A stretch of 64,000 nucleotides of DNA, taken from NCBI RefSeq assembly GCF_010093065.1, contig NZ_CP048113.1, positions 1,426,001 through 1,490,000 of the forward strand, written 5' to 3'. The DNA comes from Chitinophaga agri. GTDB taxonomy: Bacteria > Bacteroidota > Bacteroidia > Chitinophagales > Chitinophagaceae. The translations under genes and the position numbers were made by a program. Below the pieces are notes generated by a model. It worked only from the letters and a program-made list of their open reading frames with translations. It was not told where the DNA came from and searched no databases. Each line of letters opens with the position of its first letter. Position 1 is the first letter of the stretch. This document shows, piece by piece, positions 32,043 to 40,003 of this stretch.

Positions 32043-32058
32043 GGGCATTCTCTTTGGC
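32043..32058 (+). promoter_or_regulatory. Sigma-54-like promoter of the porin gene
   Basis: GGGCATTCTCTTTGGC shares GGGCAT with the kdp promoter. The -12 dinucleotide is GG at the standard spacing, or GC with one extra base, so the match is imperfect. Predicted transcription start is about 32070, 24 nt before the ATG. Confidence 0.5.
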
Positions 32059-32093
32059 TATACCGGGCGGAATAGATCATTATAATCTTTTGT

Positions 32094-33434
32094 ATGAAAA
32101 AGTATGTATTTACGGCTGCCTGCCTCTGTGCGAGTGCAATGGCCATGGCGCAGGAAAATGTTCAACCTGCAGCGAAAGTTCCTTTTGACGGCATGAACCT
32201 GACCTGGATCAATGGACAGAACAGGCAGTCCTCTTCTCCGTTACAACTGAAAGATAAGGACGGGGAGGTTATTCTCACTGGAACAGTACTGACAGACGCG
32301 TATTTTAACTACAACTTTGCACGTCCAAAGGACAACACGCAAACTATCTCTGCGGCTACCGGCAGGGCCAACGAATTTTCTATCAACCAGGCAAGCCTCG
32401 GTATTGAAAGCAATTACAAGAACGTGATCGGCCGTTTGTGGCTGCAGACTGGTAGTATGACGCACATCGTACAGGAAACAGATGGTGCAGTTACGAGAGG
32501 TCGTAATACGGGCACGGGCAACCTGAAATTTATCCGCGAAGCAGCTGCTGGTTACCATTTTAACTATAAATACGGTCTGAACATCGAGGCGGGTATCTTC
32601 ATGAGCTATATCGGCCTGGAAAGCTATGTGCTGCAGGAAAACTGGAGCTACCAGCGTAGCATGGTCTGTGAGTTCACTCCTTTCTATTTTCAGGGTGCAA
32701 GGGTACAGTTCTATCCGACCAAAAAGTATAAAGTTGAACTGTGGTTGCTGAATGGCTGGCAGACCTACAACAGCTGGAGCAAAAACATCGGGTTCGGTAA
32801 CTCTAACTACTACCGTCCTTCTGAGAACGTTCAGCTGGTCGCTAACTTCTACTATGGTAATGATACCCATGTAGCAGGCTCAAATACGCTTTCAAAAGTG
32901 CGCCGCTTCCATCATGATAACAGTATCGTAGCACGTTATTTTAAGAACCCGGCCTCCAAAGGTATTTCACAGGCTGCGTTCAGTCTGAACAGCCACTATG
33001 GATTCCAGTCAGGTGATGGTATAAAGGCAAAAGACAACTACATGACCGGTACGTCACTGACTAACCGCGTATGGTTTAATAAAAACAAACTGGCGTTGAC
33101 CCTGAGAGGTGACTTTGTTACCAACCCAGGTGGCTATCTGGCATTCGTTCCAGCTGCACCAAGTGCACAGCCGAATGCTTACGATAAAGCGATCGCCTCC
33201 GGTAAAGATCTCAAAATGGGACAACTCAGTGCCACGTTTGATATAATGCCCAATGACCTCGTAACATTCCGTTTCGAATTTGCACACAGGAACGCCAACG
33301 TTCCTTACTTCGCAGGTAGCGGTGGTACAACTTCACAGACGGGTTTCACTTCCGATCCGGTAGATCCAACATGGTTACCCGACCTGGTTAAAAGCGAAAA
33401 CCGCCTTATCTGGGCTGTAAACTTCAGATTGTAA
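32094..33434 (+). CDS. Outer-membrane beta-barrel porin (OmpL-like, BBP2 type)
   Basis: 446 aa. A signal peptide (1-19, ending AMAMAQ) is followed by alternating polar and aromatic strands typical of a barrel: YFNYNF, GLNIEAGIFMSYIGLE, YKVELWLLNGWQTYN, VARYFKN, LALTLRGDF, TFRFEFAHRN, and a final strand LIWAVNFRL. The family is the putative beta-barrel porin-2 group, which in other Bacteroidota often lies next to kdp genes (from memory). Here it is 3.5 kb beyond the kdp operon but shares the kdp-type upstream palindrome and promoter, so a role in passing K+ or small solutes across the outer membrane is a reasonable inference. Confidence 0.85.
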   Translation: MKKYVFTAACLCASAMAMAQENVQPAAKVPFDGMNLTWINGQNRQSSSPLQLKDKDGEVILTGTVLTDAYFNYNFARPKDNTQTISAATGRANEFSINQASLGIESNYKNVIGRLWLQTGSMTHIVQETDGAVTRGRNTGTGNLKFIREAAAGYHFNYKYGLNIEAGIFMSYIGLESYVLQENWSYQRSMVCEFTPFYFQGARVQFYPTKKYKVELWLLNGWQTYNSWSKNIGFGNSNYYRPSENVQLVANFYYGNDTHVAGSNTLSKVRRFHHDNSIVARYFKNPASKGISQAAFSLNSHYGFQSGDGIKAKDNYMTGTSLTNRVWFNKNKLALTLRGDFVTNPGGYLAFVPAAPSAQPNAYDKAIASGKDLKMGQLSATFDIMPNDLVTFRFEFAHRNANVPYFAGSGGTTSQTGFTSDPVDPTWLPDLVKSENRLIWAVNFRL

Positions 33435-33470
33435 TACATAGCGTTTGCTGTTCTTAAGTGTTAGTTAAAC

Positions 33471-33503
33471 GGCCGGGGTACTTTCTACTTCGGCCTTCTT
33501 TTT
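33471..33503 (+). terminator. Intrinsic terminator of the porin gene
   Basis: 10-bp stem GGCCGGGGTA / TACTTCGGCC with two G-U pairs, followed by TTCTTTTTTT. It starts 37 bp after the stop codon. Confidence 0.8.
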
Positions 33504-33628
33504 TTCAAAAGACCAAAAATGGCTATATTGATGTCTTTAACCTGTCGCGCATAAAAACAACATCAGGTTCCATAATATTCACTACAGAATAGACCATTTA
33601 AGTTTATTTGTCTTTTTATCTTTAACAT

Positions 33629-34252
33629 ATGCAGCATCATTTAAAAATCACCACATTGTTCCTCGATATAGGCGGCGTGCTATTGAGCAATGGATGGGAC
33701 CGTGCCGCCAGAAGAGAAGCAGCAGCGAAGTTCGCACTTGACCTCCCCGAACTGGAAGAACGTCATCACCTGACGTTTGATACCTACGAAGAAGGCAAGC
33801 TGACGTTAGATGAGTACCTGAAAAGAACCGTCTTTTACGAACACAGGACTTTCACCGAGGAGGAATTTAAAGCGTTTATGTACTCGCGTACCACGCCTAT
33901 CCCCGAAATGATCGAACTGGTATGTAAGATTAAAGAAAAATACGGTGTTAAGATTGCCATCGTGAATAATGAAGGGCGGGAACTCAATGAATACCGCATC
34001 CGCACCTTCGGTATCAATAAATTTGTAGACTTCTTTATCTCCTCCTGCTTCGTCCATTTCAGGAAGCCGGATGCGGATATCTGGAAAATAGCACTGGATA
34101 TCGCCCTGGTAAACCCGGAGGAGGTACTGTATATAGACGACAGAGCAATGTTTGTTGCTGTGGCGGAAGGACTGGGCATCAATGGTCTTCAGCACGTGAC
34201 GTACGAAGCAACAAAAGCTAATCTCGAGAAATTTGGGTTTGTCGTAGCGTAA
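33629..34252 (+). CDS. HAD-superfamily hydrolase, subfamily IA
   Basis: 207 aa. HAD motifs: nucleophile D13 in LFLDIGGVLL (the second acidic residue is Gly, as in the DIGGVL subgroup), motif II in IAIVNNE (Asn in place of the usual Ser/Thr), motif III Lys in HFRKPDAD, and acidic motif IV in YIDDR. The helical cap lies at about 30-100. Such enzymes are mostly cytoplasmic phosphatases of small metabolites; the substrate is not evident. The replaced general-acid Asp and the motif II Asn mean phosphatase activity should not be taken for granted. No operon partner: the porin terminator precedes it and a bidirectional terminator follows. Confidence 0.85.
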   Translation: MQHHLKITTLFLDIGGVLLSNGWDRAARREAAAKFALDLPELEERHHLTFDTYEEGKLTLDEYLKRTVFYEHRTFTEEEFKAFMYSRTTPIPEMIELVCKIKEKYGVKIAIVNNEGRELNEYRIRTFGINKFVDFFISSCFVHFRKPDADIWKIALDIALVNPEEVLYIDDRAMFVAVAEGLGINGLQHVTYEATKANLEKFGFVVA

Positions 34253-34292
34253 CTAAGATCTGCAGACACCTATCTGAACCGATAAGGTGTAT

Positions 34293-34345
34293 AAAAAAGC
34301 ATGAAGCAGGCATGGAGGATAACCATGATCACTTCATGCTTTTTT
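34293..34345. terminator. Bidirectional terminator
   Basis: 14-nt arms AAAAAAGCATGAAG / CTTCATGCTTTTTT are perfectly complementary, with a 25-nt loop. It sits between the convergent HAD and AraC genes and carries A and T tracts on both sides. Confidence 0.85.
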
Positions 34346-34361
34346 ACATGTATGGTAATTA

Positions 34362-35261
34362 TTATACCGTCGTATTCCTGTTCCTGTACTCGGAGGGTGA
34401 CATCCCCATCAGCTTCGAAAACATTCGCGAGAAATAATACTGATCCTCCACTCCCAGTCTGAGAGCTATCTCTTTCACGGTAGCCTTTGAGAATAACAGA
34501 TGCTGACAGGACTTCTGTATTTTCAAATGATTAAAATATTCTATCGGTGAATAGCCGGTCTTTTCCCTGAACACGGCTGAAAAATGAGATACAGATAATT
34601 CCGCGTAACCGGCAAACTCCTGTAAAGTGATCACCCTATCCAGCTTCTCCTGCATCATACTGATAGTACGCCCGATCACATCCTGCCGTTGCTCCTCACC
34701 CGCATGGTTAAACTTCTCTTCATACAGTAATGACGATAGGAAATGATTGAACGTCATGTTGACGTATCGCAGGTTGTCACCACCATACCCTTTTTGCAGG
34801 TTGATGCATATGTCTTCAAATAAGCGTATACGCGTTTCGTTATACGTCAGATGCAGGCAGTTGTTCTTCGTACGCTGCAAGATCAGTTCTACGACATATG
34901 CCGAGATCTCGCCTTTGAAATGTGTCCAGTATATTGTCCATGGTTCGTGTTCATCAGACATATATTTATGCGGTGTATTCGCCGGTATGATCACAAACTG
35001 GGAAGGCCCTATATCTGTCCGCTTTTTGTCTATCTCCACCCAGCCTTTTCCTTCTATACAATATATAATGATATGCTGGCTGACGCCGGCAGGTCTTTTG
35101 ACATAGTGAAACCGCGCCTTGGGATAATACCCGATATCGGTAATATACAGCTGACGGGTGATAGGGTCCCGCGTCAGGAAATCCGCCGAAATCTTCCTCG
35201 GCACCACGATCAGTTGCTGCCCTTCAAACCCCTCCCGCTTCTTTAATACCTTTTCCTTCAT
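34362..35261 (-). CDS. AraC-family transcriptional regulator of the adjacent sugar locus
   Basis: About 299 aa from ATG 35261. Other in-frame ATGs at 35267 and 35366 are possible; 35261 was preferred because the residues before it look non-conserved and a TATCTTGG box (35279-35286, minus) lies just upstream. The N-terminal cupin-type sugar-binding domain (about 40-170) shows RPAGVSQHIIIYCIEGKG and IGPSQFVIIPANTPHKY. The C-terminal double HTH (about 200-295) shows LQEFAGYAELSVSHFSAVFREKTG and VKEIALRLGVEDQYYFSRMFSKLMGMSPSEYR. It is divergent from SusC at 35468 and is the likely local activator of that locus. Confidence 0.9.
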   Translation of the reverse strand: MKEKVLKKREGFEGQQLIVVPRKISADFLTRDPITRQLYITDIGYYPKARFHYVKRPAGVSQHIIIYCIEGKGWVEIDKKRTDIGPSQFVIIPANTPHKYMSDEHEPWTIYWTHFKGEISAYVVELILQRTKNNCLHLTYNETRIRLFEDICINLQKGYGGDNLRYVNMTFNHFLSSLLYEEKFNHAGEEQRQDVIGRTISMMQEKLDRVITLQEFAGYAELSVSHFSAVFREKTGYSPIEYFNHLKIQKSCQHLLFSKATVKEIALRLGVEDQYYFSRMFSKLMGMSPSEYRNRNTTV

Positions 35262-35467
35262 ATACATGGATATATCACCCAAGATACAAAAACCAGAAAA
35301 TAATCCATCATATTCATAAGAAACCCCATTTCTCCTCTTCGTCCTAAAAACGAAATTTGACTTCATAAAATCACCATAATTCCACAGTCATCAGCAACAG
35401 GCATCACGTTCTGTACAGGTACAATCACAATTACTATCACCATTACAAACACTGGCAAATTCAGGTT
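35262..35467. promoter_or_regulatory. Divergent AraC / SusC promoter region
   Basis: 206 bp. A dyad TGTACAGGTACA (35412-35423; arms TGTAC / GTACA) lies 45 bp before the SusC ATG and could be part of an operator. A TTTG at about 35356 is followed after 17 nt by TAATTCCA, a poor promoter match. No strong promoter can be named for SusC. Confidence 0.3.
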
Positions 35468-38400
35468 ATGAAAAGATCTTTATCCCTGCTTCTACTACTG
35501 CTTACCTTCCACACATGGGTAGTGGCACAAAACAAACCGCTCGGGGGGAAAGTGGTGGATGCCGCCTCTGGTAAGCCACTGCCTTTCGTCACTATCACCG
35601 GCAACGGCAAAGGCACGTCCATGAAGACGGACGCCGATGGCGGATTCACACTTCCTGCAACCAAAGCCACGCTTAGCTTTCGTTATGTAGGATATAAGAC
35701 TCAAACGATCACCGTCAGTCCGGGAGAGACGTCCCTGCTCGTCAAACTGGAATCAGACATCTCCGGACTAGACGAAGTAGTGGTAATAGGATACGGACAA
35801 CAAAAAAAGAAAGACATCACCAGCGCGGTGTCCAGTCTCTCCGGGAAAGAGATTTCGGAACTGCCGGCTACTTCTATTAACAGTGCATTACAGGCAAGAG
35901 TGCCTGGTGTACAGATCACCAGCGCAGGTTATCAGCCAGGTGCAGGTACCACTATTAAGATCCGGGGGATCAATAGCATCATGCAGGGAGATGGCCCGAT
36001 CTATGTTGTCGATGGTGTGATCCTCACCGGCGATATACGTGAGATCAACCCATATGACATCGAATCTGTAGATGTGTTAAAAGACGCTTCTGCTGCAGCT
36101 ATATATGGCGCCAGAGCCGCTTCCGGCGTAGTCATCATCACCACAAAAAAAGCCAGGACGGGAAGAGCGTCTGTTGACTACAACGGCTATTACGGCGTTC
36201 AGAAAATCGTTAAGACCTACGACTTCATTGATGGTGCCCAGTATGGATACCTGCGCAGGCTGGCATGGGCTGACGAAGATCCCAATGCCTGGCCGATGAA
36301 CAATCCGGAGACCGACAGGAAGATCTTCAGTGCGGTAGAACTCAAAAGTCTGGCTGAAGGCAAGACCTACAACTGGCCGGATGCCATCACTCATGCAGCA
36401 CAACAGCAAAGTCATACGCTGAGTATCTCCAATGGTATTGGCAAGAATAAGGTCTATCTCAGTGGCAACTATCTCAACCAGGATGGCATCATCAGGGGGT
36501 CAAATATGAAACGTTATAGTCTGAAAGCGAACATTGAATCAGCTGTAACAGATAAACTGTCTATCGGACTAAATACCAACTTCTCTCATATCGGTACTGA
36601 CATTGTCAGCAACGAGGCCTACTATGGCGCAGTTACCATGAGCCCATTGCGTCCTATCTATGATTCTGCCGGTAATCCACTGATAGAAATTGACCCCAGT
36701 ACAGGTAATCTGACAGCCAATAATCCGCTGACACTGACCAAAGACGCCGTTAACCACCGTGTAGACGACAGAATGATCGGTAACATTTACCTGGATTATA
36801 AGCTCTTCCCTGGGTTGAGCTTCCGCTCGAACCTGGGTGCTGATATTTACAAAAACCAGCAATTTGAATACTATCCCAGAACGACCAGCGACGGTTACCT
36901 GTTAAAAGGGCTTGCCAAGGTACAGAACTTCGGGTTCAGGGACTGGTTGTGGGAGAATACCTTTACCTATGACTATAATCCTTCTGAGGATCATTCACTG
37001 AACCTCCTGTCTGGCTTCACCTTCCAGAAAAGAAGACAGGAATGGAACTTTGAACAGGCTTCAGGCTTTCCAACAGATGAACTGAGTTATAAGAACATGA
37101 GCCTCGCCAACAGAAGAGACTATATACTGAGTGACTATTTTAACTGGTCAACCAGCTCACTGCTGGGAAGGGCCATCTATAAATACAAGCAACGCTATAT
37201 CCTGAACTTCACTGCCCGTTATGACGGGTCATCGCGCTTTGGTGCACAGAACCGTCATGGATTCTTTCCTTCAGTCAGTGGTGCATGGAGACTCATAGAT
37301 GAACCCTTTCTTGGCGTGAAATTCAAATCACGGGTCAACGATGCCAAGATCAGGATGAGTTATGGTGTGATCGGCAATCAGGATATTTCCTATGATAAGA
37401 TCTACTCCCGCATGAATGCTGCCAGTTATCCATTCAATGGTAATACGCAGTCCACCGGCTACCAGATAGGCAGTGCCAAAGGCAATGATGCGCTAAAATG
37501 GGAAAGTCAGCATCAGTTCAATACAGGCTTTGATGTAGCCGTACTAAACTCACGCGTACAGCTTTCTTTCGATTACTATAACAAAAACATTAAAAACCTG
37601 CTGTTACAAAGAGGACTCGCGCCTTCACAGGGATTCGATACGATGATGATCAACGTAGCGTCCATGAATACAAAGGGCATTGATATTGGCATTAAACTCG
37701 CGCCTGTTAAGACGCCCAACTTCGACTGGCAGATAGATCTGAACTGGTCAAGATACCGTTCGAAAGTCACATCGCTGCTGCCAGGCAGGGACTCCCTCAG
37801 TCCTTATCTGAAAGTAGGAGAAGCACCGAACAGCCTGATCGTAGATTATGTGTTTGACGGGATCTACAATAAAGGCGATGACTTCTCACTGAACCCTACA
37901 GGAAAACCGGGGGATGTACGTATAAAAGACCTGAACAACGACGGTATCATCAACCAGTATGACCGTGCTATTGTAGGACGTACTACGCCCAAAGCCTGGG
38001 GAGGTATCTGGAACTACTTCCGGTATAAAAGAGTGTCGCTGACAGTATTCGCCAGCTATATGTACGGGCATAATATCTATAACAAGGCGTACATGGACTA
38101 TGTATATTCCGATGGCCGCCGGGTGATCCTGAAAGACGGACTGAATTACTGGACACCGGAGAACCCGGGAGCAAATTTGCCAAGACCCAATGCCTTCGGC
38201 AGTTCTACAAGAACACTACCACAGGGTTCTTCCAGCTTTGCAGTGCAGAAAGGAGACTTCCTCCGCATCAGGAATATCACCCTGGCGTACGACCTCTCTC
38301 CTACCCTGCTGGCAAAGCTAAAGATCAGATCACTGGGCATCTATGGCCAGGTAATGGAACCATTCCTCTTCACAGGATATAAAGGTACTGATCCTGAGAT

Positions 38401-38476
38401 CGGTGTGGGTATGGGTTCGTATGATATCTATCCCCGCTTCTCTACTTATCTGTTCGGTTTAAAAATGGGGCTGTAA
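35468..38476 (+). CDS. SusC/RagA-family TonB-linked outer-membrane transporter
   Basis: 1002 aa. Signal peptide (1-20), carboxypeptidase-D-like N-terminal extension (about 23-100; GGKVVDAASGKPLPFVTI), TonB box EVVVIGYG, plug domain (about 115-225; SALQARVPGVQI, PIYVVDGVI, VLKDASAAAIYGARAASGVVIITTK) and a 22-strand-type barrel to the end. It imports oligosaccharides across the outer membrane using TonB energy, with SusD as the lid. It starts the locus SusC-SusD-glycosidase-DUF5107-epimerase-MFS and lies 18 bp before SusD. The C-terminus ends LKMGL rather than in an aromatic residue, a small departure from most barrels. Confidence 0.97.
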   Translation: MKRSLSLLLLLLTFHTWVVAQNKPLGGKVVDAASGKPLPFVTITGNGKGTSMKTDADGGFTLPATKATLSFRYVGYKTQTITVSPGETSLLVKLESDISGLDEVVVIGYGQQKKKDITSAVSSLSGKEISELPATSINSALQARVPGVQITSAGYQPGAGTTIKIRGINSIMQGDGPIYVVDGVILTGDIREINPYDIESVDVLKDASAAAIYGARAASGVVIITTKKARTGRASVDYNGYYGVQKIVKTYDFIDGAQYGYLRRLAWADEDPNAWPMNNPETDRKIFSAVELKSLAEGKTYNWPDAITHAAQQQSHTLSISNGIGKNKVYLSGNYLNQDGIIRGSNMKRYSLKANIESAVTDKLSIGLNTNFSHIGTDIVSNEAYYGAVTMSPLRPIYDSAGNPLIEIDPSTGNLTANNPLTLTKDAVNHRVDDRMIGNIYLDYKLFPGLSFRSNLGADIYKNQQFEYYPRTTSDGYLLKGLAKVQNFGFRDWLWENTFTYDYNPSEDHSLNLLSGFTFQKRRQEWNFEQASGFPTDELSYKNMSLANRRDYILSDYFNWSTSSLLGRAIYKYKQRYILNFTARYDGSSRFGAQNRHGFFPSVSGAWRLIDEPFLGVKFKSRVNDAKIRMSYGVIGNQDISYDKIYSRMNAASYPFNGNTQSTGYQIGSAKGNDALKWESQHQFNTGFDVAVLNSRVQLSFDYYNKNIKNLLLQRGLAPSQGFDTMMINVASMNTKGIDIGIKLAPVKTPNFDWQIDLNWSRYRSKVTSLLPGRDSLSPYLKVGEAPNSLIVDYVFDGIYNKGDDFSLNPTGKPGDVRIKDLNNDGIINQYDRAIVGRTTPKAWGGIWNYFRYKRVSLTVFASYMYGHNIYNKAYMDYVYSDGRRVILKDGLNYWTPENPGANLPRPNAFGSSTRTLPQGSSSFAVQKGDFLRIRNITLAYDLSPTLLAKLKIRSLGIYGQVMEPFLFTGYKGTDPEIGVGMGSYDIYPRFSTYLFGLKMGL

Positions 38477-38494
38477 TTTCTAAAAATAACACAC

Positions 38495-40000
38495 ATGCAA
38501 ACGCATCGCTATATACTGTTATTCATTACGCTAACGGGCATACTGTTCAGCGGTTGTGAAAAACAACTTGACATCAAACCAGAAGTATTTATTTCTCCGG
38601 AAGAACTATACAAGGATGAAGCGGGTGTAATAGCCGGCATCACAGGCATCTACCGGCAACTGCTTGTATTGAAAAGATCGGACTATGCCGTGGTGGGCAT
38701 GGTGGGAACAGATGAAGCCAAAATGACCATTTTCGTACCAACCTGGGGGCCCTACTGGCAGGGATTCGCGGCGGTGAATAACTATTCCAATCTGTTAACA
38801 GCACAGAATGATGTAGTACAGGGCTTCTGGACCGTCTCTTACAAAGGCATCAACAATGCGAATGTGGCTATCAAATACATTCAGAAGGCGCCAGTCAGCG
38901 AAGAACTGAAGTCGCGTACGATTGCAGAAGCACGTTTTCTCCGGGCACTGTTCTACTTCTACCTGGTACAGCTGTATGATGGTGTGCCCATGCCAACAGA
39001 AGCTGATAACCCGGAAGCGGACAAAGAAGGCTACCCACGCCGTACGGCGGAGGAAGTATATCAGCTGGTGATCACAGATCTGCAGTTTGCCGCCGACCAC
39101 CTGAACAGCAAAGGCACTAACGGACCCGACGCTGGCCGCGCCACCAAAGAAGCGGCCACCGCGCTGTTGGGAAAGGTATACCTGACACGTAAACAGTACG
39201 ATCTTGCGAAGAGCATACTGGCGCCCCTGCTCACATCTTCAAAGACAACGCTGATGCCAGCATATGCAGATCTCTTTGTAGAAAAAAATGAGAACAATAC
39301 AGAGTCACTTTTTGAAGTGCAGTTCTCCAACGAACCGGACAACACCAGCAATATGGCTAATAATACCGGCGCCTGGCAGATCAACTCTCCCGGCCTGTCG
39401 GGGGCAGGTGGACATGTCATCATTCCGACTGACTATTTCTTTAACAGCTTTGAAGACGGAGACCTGCGCAAAGACGCTACCTTCCGTACTATATTTTATG
39501 ATGTGAACGGGAATGTGGTAGATTATTCCTGGTGGGCAGATGTTGGAAAACCACACGTTAAAAAATTCGACATCACCGCCGGAGTGTCTGTCAGTGGTTC
39601 ACAATCTTCCAGGAACATGTACTATCTGCGTCTCGCAGATGTGATACTCATGCATGCGGAAGCAGCCAATGAAAGCAATGACATCAATACTGCCCTCGGT
39701 GAGCTGAACATCATACGGGCACGTGCAGGACTGGACAAATGGGAAAAGGCGCATGGAGGACTGCCATCACAGGACCAGCTGCGTGACGCGATCATGACTG
39801 AACGGATGCATGAACTGGGCTTTGAAGGGTGGAGATGGTTTGACCTGAAAAGGACCGGTAAACTGATAGAGACCGTGAAAGCGAATAATATAGATGCCAC
39901 GCCTAACATCCAGCAGAAACACCTGTTATATCCTATTCCGGCAAAAGAATTTGAGAACAATCCGAAACTTACTCCTAAAGATCAAAACCCAGGCTATTAA
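38495..40000 (+). CDS. SusD/RagB-family surface glycan-binding lipoprotein
   Basis: 501 aa. Lipoprotein signal with lipobox LFSGC (C21), then SusD-like N-terminal helices (IAGITGIYRQL, EARFLRALFYFYLVQLYDGVPMP) and the C-terminal RagB/SusD region (LRLADVILMHAEAANES, ELNIIRARAGL, ERMHELGFEGWRWFDLKRTG). It binds glycan at the cell surface and closes over the SusC barrel. It lies 18 bp after SusC and 3 bp before the glycosidase gene, so it is tightly coupled in one operon. Confidence 0.97.
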   Translation: MQTHRYILLFITLTGILFSGCEKQLDIKPEVFISPEELYKDEAGVIAGITGIYRQLLVLKRSDYAVVGMVGTDEAKMTIFVPTWGPYWQGFAAVNNYSNLLTAQNDVVQGFWTVSYKGINNANVAIKYIQKAPVSEELKSRTIAEARFLRALFYFYLVQLYDGVPMPTEADNPEADKEGYPRRTAEEVYQLVITDLQFAADHLNSKGTNGPDAGRATKEAATALLGKVYLTRKQYDLAKSILAPLLTSSKTTLMPAYADLFVEKNENNTESLFEVQFSNEPDNTSNMANNTGAWQINSPGLSGAGGHVIIPTDYFFNSFEDGDLRKDATFRTIFYDVNGNVVDYSWWADVGKPHVKKFDITAGVSVSGSQSSRNMYYLRLADVILMHAEAANESNDINTALGELNIIRARAGLDKWEKAHGGLPSQDQLRDAIMTERMHELGFEGWRWFDLKRTGKLIETVKANNIDATPNIQQKHLLYPIPAKEFENNPKLTPKDQNPGY

Positions 40001-40003
40001 TTC

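Noticed and set aside
32081..32092. TAATCTTTTG as a -7 box for the porin
   Set aside because: It would put the transcription start at or after the ATG at 32094, and the spacing within the box is two bases too long.
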